DNA of 64,000 nucleotides from the NCBI GenBank assembly GCA_000708835.1, contig DF237081.1, positions 116,136 to 180,135 of the forward strand, in the 5' to 3' direction. Both the position numbers and the translations under genes were made by a program. This DNA is from Klebsormidium nitens (Eukaryota; Streptophyta; Klebsormidiophyceae; Klebsormidiales; Klebsormidiaceae). Each line of letters starts with the position of its first letter. Positions within the stretch are counted from its first letter, which is position 1. Below the pieces are notes generated by a model that searched no databases, was not told where the DNA came from, and saw only the letters and a list, made by a program, of their open reading frames with translations. Below are positions 37,510-64,000 of this stretch, piece by piece.

Positions 37510-38703
37510 TTGTAGAAACGCCGCCCGCCAGCCCGGTTGGGGTGCGCGGATTGCCTCTGGTTACAGTGCCTCTCAAATCTCCAGAAAGGGCAATGCTGCG
37601 AGCTGGATTATGGCGCCTGGCGACAGGCAATCGTATCGCACAGCTTAAGTGGAGATCACAACGTGCTGTGGAAACCAGAGCTCAAAAGCTTGCACCTTCA
37701 ATAAGAGCAACCTACTCTAGCGCCCTAACGCTACATGTAACTCCCTTCCCGCATGCATGGATCAACTTCCTGAGACAAAAACGGGCACAGCCCAAAGCTG
37801 CAGTGCCGCATGCAACATCGAATGGATGCTTGCAAGTCGGCTCTTCAGCTAGCCGTCTACCTAGGCGCCTACGATTGTAGATTGCCCCTGTGCAGTACCC
37901 CTGCAATATTGTGCATGGGTGTTGATCAGCCCCTTTTGATCGTCCTTCAAGGCTTCATTCCGCCAGACTGAGAATGCAACGCGCAGATTGCAATGCGGCC
38001 TTTCAAGTTTCCCGGCATGACCACATCCTACTCCGGGGGCCTAGATCGGCCCGACGAATATAGCCCCCCTACTCGAAGTCGGATCTGATTGGATTTGTGC
38101 GAGACACGTGATAGGCCAGGCATACCTTGACGTGAGCAAATGATTGACGACATCAGCGAATTTGTTCAACCCTAAAACCCTAAAATGCCTAAACCGATGA
38201 CAAAGACGCGGCCGCGCTAGGGTTTGGTACCGCGGGCGGCCGCCCTGGCGCGCGTCCTATCCGGCCGCGGCCGCCACGCCTGGCCGCGCCCGCCCGCACG
38301 TCTTTGCGCGCGGCCGCCTTGAAGCCAATGCGCGGCCGGCTGGAACTGTACGTAGGGCTGTAGCATTCAAGGTTGCTGGCTGTCTTGTTAGGCTGCTTGG
38401 TCCTTCAATCAATGGCGGCGCCTTTCATATGAAGCACATGACAGCTTCAGTGATATCCAAGAGGAACCAGCTTCAGAAAAGCAGGGTGGTTGGCTGAAAG
38501 CTGGAGCTTGCTCGGAGCAAAGCCTGAGATGTAGGCAACGAAGAGCAGCATTGCGTTAACTACAGTTGGCAGCGCAGCTTGCAGGGGCGTTTGCAGCCCT
38601 GATGGTTGTGTGGTGGCTTCATGTGGGTTGCCTACAACGGAAATAATGTCAGTTTGAGGGGAACAGCTTCCAGTAGGTACCTTGTAATTTTCAGCAGATT
38701 AAC
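37510..38703. other. divergent 5' region KCS / FtsHi with GC-rich core
   Basis: Contains two telo-box-like words (aaccctaaaaccctaa near 38168-38183 and, inverted, agggttt near 38219). Next to them is a GC-rich block (about 38205-38345) with four GCGGCCGC-type palindromes. This looks like a CpG-rich promoter core about 0.4-0.5 kb upstream of the FtsHi start. No gene is seen. Confidence 0.5.
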
Positions 38704-56927
<18,224 letters not shown>

Positions 56928-58021
56928 TCATAGCGAAGAGAAGTGACCGCCAATCATCAACCATAGGAATCTTCCTGCTCTGCTGATGGGGGCAGCTTGA
57001 GCCGGCTTTGACGTCGGAAAGTTTGTATCATGAAACCTGTCATCGGATTTGCCACTGAGGTTTGACAAGAGGTGCCGAGTAACGGGGAGCAATGCACCGG
57101 AGGGATTCGATATGCAGAGCATGTCGCTATTGTTGATATCGAGAAGGTGCATGTAATCTGGCAAGTCACGTGGAAAGGTCTGGCAGCTGAGCGGCCTCTG
57201 GACACAAGTATTCAAGTGCATAAATTTGCCGGGATCGGGGCCTTCCGAAGCAACCCCAGCGTCATCAAATGCATAAACACTTTGCACGTCGCATTCATGC
57301 TCAACATGCTTGCTGAAGGCCGGCTTCAAGTGCAAGGCGCTAGAAAGCTACGTGGATTGCCTGAAGCTTTGTGTCTTCATTTGTTGTAACAGCCACTCCA
57401 AATCACCATGTGTGAGCTGTACTCTACCTACGCAGTCTTGCACCCATGAAGCCAGGCAGGGACTTAGCTTCGAGTCTGAAATCACTCTCCAAACATGGCG
57501 CATGCATGCATGATTGTCACGGTCTGCCCGTTTGGTATAGCCGATGAGTTACGTGTGTGCGATGAATACGCCATGCACACGATGAAATAATTGCATGCTT
57601 GCAAGTAAGTGAAAGAAACTCGAACGTTGCCATATATGTTTCATGTAATACGATTTTGCGTTTAACCTTCGAGTTTTTCATTTTCTTTTGGGGGCCCGGC
57701 CGGGCTTTTAGTGACATACCGTCGCCTGATTAAGGAACCACCCATTGATCTGCATGATTGGTCGAGCATGCAACGCCGAGCTTAACGCAATACATCTCCG
57801 AGCTAGTTTTTTGATTACACAAGCGCTGCCATTGCGGATGGGTTGCATGGTGTTGATAAAAAAAGGACTAGGACACCGAAGGGGGTGGACCGGAAACTTC
57901 CATCTCAAATTCGCGTAGCCTAAGATCCGGCTGGGGCTGCGCCCTGCAAGTGAAAGGCCGCCAAGCCCCCCGACCCCTCCCCTACTTTCGGTTGGCTGAA
58001 GCACACCCCCTACAAACAGAA
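56928..58021. other. 3' flank of FtsHi, no gene seen
   Basis: Starts with the FtsHi 3' UTR. Only short frames occur. A run of gcatgcatgcatg is present near 57500. From 57860 to 58010 composition becomes C-rich toward the TATA box below. Confidence 0.45.
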
Positions 58022-58030
58022 TATATAAGG
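58022..58030 (+). promoter_or_regulatory. TATA box
   Basis: TATATAAGG sits 54 bases before an ATG in a good context (aacaccATGGCCGCC), with a C-rich stretch upstream. Spacing suits a start of transcription about 30 bases downstream. Confidence 0.55.
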
Positions 58031-58083
58031 GGGTGCGCGACCGGGTGCGCCACTTCAAAGTGACGGGCCCTAAATTTAACACC

Positions 58084-58191
58084 ATGGCCGCCGCCGTCAA
58101 GATCCGCTGCAGCCTGCCACCGAGCACCGACAATTTAGCGCCTTCGTCTTCATTTAGAGCCGTGTTCCCGCCGTGTTGGGCTGTCACTTAG
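58084..58191 (+). CDS. 35-residue ORF behind the TATA box (hypothetical or first exon remnant)
   Basis: ATG GCC GCC GCC in strong start context opens a 35-residue frame beginning MAAAVKIRCSLPPST and ending CWAVT, stop TAG 58189-58191. It is rich in Ser, Ala and Arg, like the beginning of a transit peptide. No downstream exon with family resemblance could be joined. It may be a captured or decayed first exon. Confidence 0.25.
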   Translation: MAAAVKIRCSLPPSTDNLAPSSSFRAVFPPCWAVT

Positions 58192-59067
58192 GCGCATGTC
58201 CCGGGGACAGTAGGGTTCAGATTGGGCATGTGCAGAGCGCGTAATCTTGTTAGGTTAGGTTTTTGGGTTGTTTGTGCCCCGGCCGGGCAAAATGTTAAGT
58301 GAACACCATCTTATTGCCTCTCTTATTGACATGACATGTTTAGACTAAAACGGTAAGGCATTTTTATTCGTCAATCGTGATCCTATTTGCGGAACCCTTA
58401 CCGGGTTGATCGCGTTGACCGAGATTGAAACTTGAGCGAGTAACCTTTAGCATATTAACTGCTCCGAAACGAGTAATTCTTAACCCCATAATATATTCTT
58501 CATCGCAACAATACATGGGGAGGACATTCGATATAACAACAAACGGGCAATACAGCCGGCGGACGAACCACTAAAGTACAGTGTCAAGTGTCATCGGTCA
58601 CCTAAATAATTTGCCTCCGAACACACTTCTACGAAACGAAACACCACATGCTATCTCTTCACCTAAACCAACTTCGACTACCTCCACAAACCGCAGTAGG
58701 TCGCGTTACCAAACCCAATGTGAACTCTTCTTTCCAATGTACTAATACCCTCGAAACTTTGCTCCTTGTAAGCAGATTCCTACTTTTACCCTCGGAAGCT
58801 CCTTGTGAGCAGATTTCGACATTTACCCGTGGCTCACTTCCGAGCTTGCCTCTCTCTGCTTCTCTGGGCACTAGCACGTTTTGATTGCTTGAAGGCCAAT
58901 CAACTCCAAGGCCTCCGCCACTGTTGGCGAGCCGCTTTGGCAAGCAGACTATTCGCTTGTTTGAAGTAATTTTGCTGGCCCGGCCACGTTCATCTGAGTC
59001 TCACGGCGGCCCGGTGAGCTCTTTGTGCACAGCACTGCGGTTCGTAACAAGCCCCAATTTCCCATAC

Positions 59068-59367
59068 TGAGCAAAGTTACATGGAGAAGCGCGGTAGCTC
59101 GGTAGGTCGCGGTACTAAAAACTAAAGTCACGGTAGCTCCGATTCCGATGAAAAACTTTCGCCAAGTCCCGTAACGTACCGCGAGCTACCGCGCTCACCG
59201 CATCGATTTTGATGCGCCGGAGCGGGACGTAACTACGACCTAGCTACCTGCCTGGTAAAATTTGAAGTTACCGCACCGTACCGCGGTCATATGTAACTTG
59301 CGGTAGCTCGGTAGCTCCACTGTTTGGAGCTACCGCGACTTATCGCGCTCATGTAGTTCTTCGCTCA
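59068..59367. mobile_element. 300-base foldback (MITE-like) element
   Basis: The ends are imperfect inverted repeats starting TGAGC(A/G)AAG and continuing through ACATG to the word cgcggtagct. The interior is made of many direct and inverted copies of cggtagctcgg / agctaccgcg. There is no coding capacity. The ends are not exact, so an old element. Confidence 0.65.
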
Positions 59368-59739
59368 TTGTGTGTTGCATGACGACAGAGTCATTATTGA
59401 CTCCAAGTTTTACAGTCCGACTGCGAATTCCCTATGTCCACAACCAGCCCGGACGGTGTCCGAAACGAAAATCGGGTACACGGCGCGAATTTTATTACCG
59501 GGCGTCCGAATCCAATGAACCGGGCGTTTCAGCGAGCCCGGTAGTAGAATGGGACCCGTGCTGGGCTCGGATTCTAAAGGCGGCATACATGCAGTGCGCC
59601 AAGAAGATGCATTGAAATGAGAGCATGCATCCATTGTCTGGTCATGCATTCATTCATGACTATGCAATGAAACATGTTAGTGCCCACTTCCGTGGCTTGT
59701 CTTGGACAGAAAGATGACATACCTTTTCGACTTAACTGA

Positions 59740-61638
59740 TTACTTGAGGACTGCCGCTGTCCATACATACTGTGTACATATTAACGAAGGGGCAAGTCGG
59801 ATCGCGCCTGAATGTACACTTCTGGACCGGCCTATTGTAGCCTCTTCCTTCCTACATGTAATCCTCTCAGGTCTGCCAGGTGCAACAAACAATCTTCGGT
59901 TCAAGTCTACGCAACACTGCCAAATTATGATGGTGGTACAATTTGTTACAAGTTCTACAGTTCTGTCAAGAAGGCCAGGCGATCCGTATAAGCCGGTCAT
60001 GCTTCCCAGCCCCAAGCTAACTGGGCCTACCGCTGCAACTTCCTTTTCAATCACCGCCAGCATCCCCTCTTCTTTCAAGAGCATAATCTTTCAGAGGTTT
60101 GATTGGAGCGACAGCTCCACTTTGATCAGAACAGCCCAATTTGCGAACATGCCTGGAGTTCCTCGGGTTTAACGATCGCCAACACTACCAACTCAGGTCT
60201 AACATAACAGCGAGCGATCAGCTCAACTGACACAAACTTGCGACTCTGCAGACGGGCAATACAGCTGCAACATTCCAGCTGCCAAGCTGAGCTGACTACT
60301 CCGCAAAAATACCTGTCAGACACGACATCCACATACGAGGGACTTCGATGAATGGCAACTACGACAAAAGAGCTTTCACTGGCAAGCAACCAGAGCTGCA
60401 GTAATTGAGCGATCCCCGACAAAGAAAGGAAGGAAGACCGAAGGAAAGAAAGGACGGAAAAAAGAAAGGATAGAAAGTCGAACTTGTTATGACATTCCAT
60501 CCATACTTCCCCTACATAAAGTCTGGATGATCCCCTGCGCAGTGCCTTTCCCTGCATAATGTTTGGATGATCACCTGTGCAGTGCCTTCCCCTGCATAAT
60601 GTCTGGATGATCCCCTGCGCATGACTGATCCCTGCGCAGTGCTGCAAGACAATCACATATACATGCAGCCTCTGGAAGAACACAACCCAGCAGTAAACAT
60701 TCTCGTACCATGTGATAGCAACGCCCTTCGCCATTCAGCCATTTCTGCGATTCTAAGAGTCTCTAAGATTACATTTTCTCCAACACAGAATCCTAGCGTT
60801 TCCAAACACGGATGCATATGAGGGTAGCCCGAAGACTGAACAGCTGGGCCTTTTGATGCTTACTAAACCAGGCGAGACTGCCACACAATTGAAGTAATAC
60901 AAGCGAGCTACAATATTCAGTTTGCCAGGCATTGGGGAAAAACCATCAAGGTAGACTCTGCTGTCCATCTTTCAAGGGCCCATGAAAGTCTGCTGTTCAG
61001 TATGTTTTGAACGGCTGCTTAGTATGCTTTTGAGTATCAAGTAATCTGACCGAAAGCATGAAACCACTGCAGAACCAAGCTTGGCTTGGACCCTGACTGA
61101 TCAGGTGCGTTGACTGGGTGAGGTTTCAGATACTTCCAGAATAAAATGCCATTGCTAGGATCGTTATAGAAGGACCTGACAGCAATCAACATGGTTACAA
61201 ATAAGGAAAGGAATGGCCAGATGGAAAAAGGTAGAAGAAACCATTGCAGAACTGCCTATCAAATCAAAGTCGATGAAAAGAGAAAAAGATCTCACATAAG
61301 CTACTCAAGTATCTGATCTAGTAACTGACCTTGTAAGGTATCACAATTCACAAGTCAAACCCTCTTCAAGACAACTCACCTTGGCCATCTTGTAAGCTCT
61401 CCAAACTGCAGCTTGGCATACTCAGACGCCCCCGGACACATTGAGACATCCCAGCACCACTGCTGCCACAATGTGAGGCAAGCAGACGGCGCAGACATCC
61501 ATATTCAGCAAAGTTGCCCCCCTTGTTGGCACCTCTCGCAGCAGGCAACTTCTCTGTAGATGCACTGATTCCAGAATCACTTGGATGAATCTGGCCATTC
61601 GCTCTGGTGAAGACCTGCCCCATAGAGTGTCCTTGGCG
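59740..61638 (-). other. weak signs of a minus-strand spliced transcript
   Basis: One stretch, comp(61380..61638), is an 86-codon open segment between an AG acceptor and a consensus GTGAGT donor. A second, comp(about 59860..60080), is open and protein-like (EVAAVGPVSLGLGSMTGLYG). I recognise neither, and I could not connect them in phase. It could be a low-conservation gene, a pseudogene or a non-coding RNA. Confidence 0.25.
60510..60629. repeat. 40-base tandem repeat, three units
   Basis: Units begin at 60510, 60550 and 60590 with the core gtctggatgatcccctgcgc and a few substitutions. They lie in gene-poor sequence. Confidence 0.92.
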
Positions 61639-61891
61639 CTGCTTAAAATTCAGAGGCCAAAGAAATTCCTACTAAAACTACCCATCCAACTTGTCTCACT
61701 GCTCTGGTGGCAGGAAAGGCAGGCACAGGATGAGGCGGCTGACTTTGACACGACAAAGCACCATGCACCACTGCTTCCAGCGGCTAAGATGTTGCAGGCG
61801 CCTTGATCGAAGGGTGAACGTTGCGTGTACCAACTTACAAGTCGAGATGTTATTGGGTGATGAAGGCATCCGTTCAAAATTTGAATTCAAA

Positions 61892-62086
61892 ATGGTGGCG
61901 TCGCGCCTGTCAAGAGCACCTTCTTCCTTGCTAAATCAGGTGTCCGCAGTCTCATGCCTCCTCTTTACGCGAATTTTCCGCTGCTTTAGAAACGGACGTC
62001 CAGGATCGCGCGCCGGACCTATATTGGGCCATCGTGCGGTGCAGATGTATCGGACGAACTTGAGTGAGGATGGTTGTGTCAGATGA
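61892..62086 (+). other. possible 64-residue organelle-presequence-like ORF
   Basis: ATG 61892 opens a frame MVASRLSRAPSSLLNQVSAV rich in Arg, Ser and Leu with no acidic residue for over 50 positions, like a mitochondrial presequence. It stops at 62086 and no downstream exon is recognised. Random occurrence is quite possible. Confidence 0.2.
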
Positions 62087-62627
62087 GTGTCAGATTATGT
62101 GCATTCGACCTGCTTGCTGCTGATGTAAGTGAAGCATTACATGCACGGGAGGGCACCCCCTGGGTACCTTTTCCCTCTTCCTAAATATCGGGCGCAAAAA
62201 AACAGGGCATACTGGAAGAGGTTTTTCAATGGCCCGACACTTTCCCCGAGCTGCCAAGCAACGATAAGTATGACATGGCCTCGCTTGGTCCATTATTTGC
62301 ATGGACTACTGATATATGGAGAAAATTCCGCCCAAACTTTCTGCCCGGCAGATTTTTATTCCCCAACACATGTATTTGTCCTTCAACTTTCTTCGGAAGA
62401 GGTACCCTTCATCGACTTACGTATTGGAACTATAGGGGGACGCTTAGGGTACGCCAAGTTGATATAGAGTTCCCGACCGACCGGCCGGGATTTCAATTCT
62501 CATATTTGCCTCCCAGGGCCTTCAAGTATATGCAATTTTCATTGGGTTGCCCGTAGGTTTTTGCATCTTGTAAAGACACATTCAAATGATTGTATTGCTG
62601 TGGAATACCCACCGGAATGAGCAGAAC

Positions 62628-62782
62628 CACTAGTGACGGAGCAGCACGGGAGCGGGCTAGCGGACGAAAGGGAGCGACGTAGCGGCCGCGGTGCAAAGGG
62701 TTTAGCGAGGATTTTGGGTGCCAGTGTGGGCCTCGGATTTATGGTTGGGATGAGGCCCACCGTTAGCGGAGGGTCACTAGTG
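62628..62782. mobile_element. 155-base element with CACTA-type ends
   Basis: Begins CACTAGTGACGGAG and ends in the inverted form GGGTCACTAGTG. The first ten bases of the ends match exactly. The CACTA start is typical of CACTA-superfamily non-autonomous elements. A clear 3-base target duplication is not seen (aac versus atc). Confidence 0.55.
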
Positions 62783-64000
62783 ATCGGCATGGTCAGTACC
62801 CTCGGGTGTTGCGGCAACGGTGACCAATCAGGACAGCCGGATTAGCCTAGGTGTCTAGCAGTGATTGGGCTCGACAGTGCGGGACTCCGAGGCCTTCGCG
62901 ATACGCTAGCTTTAAGCATTTGATACTCAAGAACTGTTCATGGTAATGTGCTTTGTTACTTAGCTCGCTAGAGTTTGAAGACCTCTGAGCGGACGCGATT
63001 TGCTAGCTAGCTTACTCTAACTTGGACATTGTTCACTTAAGGTCGCTTGTTTCTCAGGAGCTGAACTGCTTCTAGCTTTCCGTTCGTAGTATCGAAACTC
63101 TTGCCTCCGTAGCAGTTTGGCTGGCATCGCCAGTATTGCATATTAGTATATAAGTTGCCAGGTGGCACCCGGCAGCCTTTGTGCTGAGAAGACTCGGACG
63201 CTGTGACCAAGGCCGTGACATTTGGACGTGTACCCTTGCGGGAAGCTTATTCACCTTGTTCAAACTTTAGTCAACACTGATTACAATTGCAGCATATCGC
63301 ACGCAGAGGTTCGCCATGACTCAGGCAATGCAGACCTGATGGTGAGTCTATCTCGTGTTATATTTATTGCGTGTTGGACCGAGTGGAGTGGTCTGACCGG
63401 TTAGCTGGAGTGGTATGGGACACTCCTTTGTGCATTGCTCGCGTTAGTATTGCACTTGGAGTCCGGCTGACACACCATGAGCTAGTTTTGTCTATTTTCC
63501 GCTGCCTGCTAAGCTTAGTTGCAATGCACTGGTCTGAGCTCTACCTATCGGGGAATACGTTAGCGGTGGTTAACTCGGAATAGTGTAACTCCGATACCAC
63601 TAGCCCGTACAGGTCAAGAGGTCACGGGCAAGCGCGGGTGGGCTCGCGTGTTGTAGTGCAGTGGGTGAAGTGGGCCTAGTGACCCTGTGGTCTTTCAAGT
63701 TTCTAAGTGCAGCACAACATTCAATGATATTTTCGTCTTCTCAGAAGATTTTCTAGTAGAATATGGTTGCCGAAATCAATGCAACCAACATCAAAAACCA
63801 CAAACCACGAAAACCGAGCCCATTATCGTACATGAGGCTACGCGAATCTGATATGGGGTTTCCGGTCCACCTTCTTCGGGGGAGGGTCGGTCGGTCGGCG
63901 TAAAATAATTGTGACGGTTGGACAGGGTTCACACGCTGCCTGTCTACTTCACATGTGCGGAAACCATGCGAAGCTTCTCAGCACGCCTTGGGATCACCTC
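62783..64000. other. gene-poor sequence
   Basis: No coding segment with family resemblance, RNA gene or repeat array is seen up to the end of the window. Confidence 0.4.

Noticed and set aside
57708-58187. 159-codon minus-strand frame
   Set aside because: Antisense to a better promoter-plus-ATG signal, no family motif and low-complexity composition.

Overview
The window is nuclear DNA of a green-lineage (streptophyte) eukaryote. The genes are GC-rich exons joined by GT-AG introns of about 150 to 3,600 bases. The families are plant ones: a plastid FtsHi, a plant-type 3-ketoacyl-CoA synthase, a CCT-domain regulator, an AGD5-like ArfGAP and an oil-body-associated protein. Gene density, the assembly gap of Ns, and the mix of families suggest a charophyte alga such as Klebsormidium. 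That genus call is inference; the sequence alone does not prove it. I rebuilt the exon models by hand from splice sites, reading phase and family motifs.

Layout. 1-277 (+) is the 3' end of an unrecognised gene. 1112-1712 (-) is a small two-exon gene. 1779-6786 (-) is a six-exon gene whose product looks like a CHAT (caspase-like) fold with the catalytic cysteine missing and a C-terminal membrane segment. 7912-12776 (+) is a CCT-domain protein. 14102-15648 (-) is an M50 site-2-protease-like membrane peptidase. It is divergent from 16373-22050 (+), an AGD5-type ArfGAP. 23279-29577 (-) is a six-exon gene fusing a membrane segment, an Arg/Asp repeat and a LEA-like domain to an oil-body-associated (DUF1264) domain. 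32008-37509 (-) is a complete KCS. It is divergent from 38704-56927 (+), a plastid FtsHi of about 1,200 residues with an intact ATPase and a lost zinc site. 56928-64000 is gene-poor and holds small inverted-repeat elements, tandem repeats and only weak coding signals.

The most unusual feature runs through the three genes between 23 and 56 kb (LEA-OBAP, KCS, FtsHi). Their introns contain degenerate copies of the edges of neighbouring exons. Copies of an exon's 5' edge, with its acceptor region, lie upstream of that exon. Copies of its 3' edge, with its donor, lie downstream. They form short arrays with a spacing of about 90 to 180 bases. The clearest is six upstream copies of one FtsHi exon start (49.9-50.5 kb). 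In KCS intron 2 two arrays face each other, and the assembly gap falls inside one of them. The copies differ from each other, so they are not simple assembly artefacts, and several keep plausible splice sites. The CCT, M50, AGD5 and CHAT-like genes (1.8-22 kb) show no such arrays by eye.

There is no operon-like logic. Shared themes are plastid biogenesis (FtsHi), very-long-chain lipid synthesis (KCS), lipid-droplet and desiccation biology (LEA-OBAP) and membrane traffic (ArfGAP).
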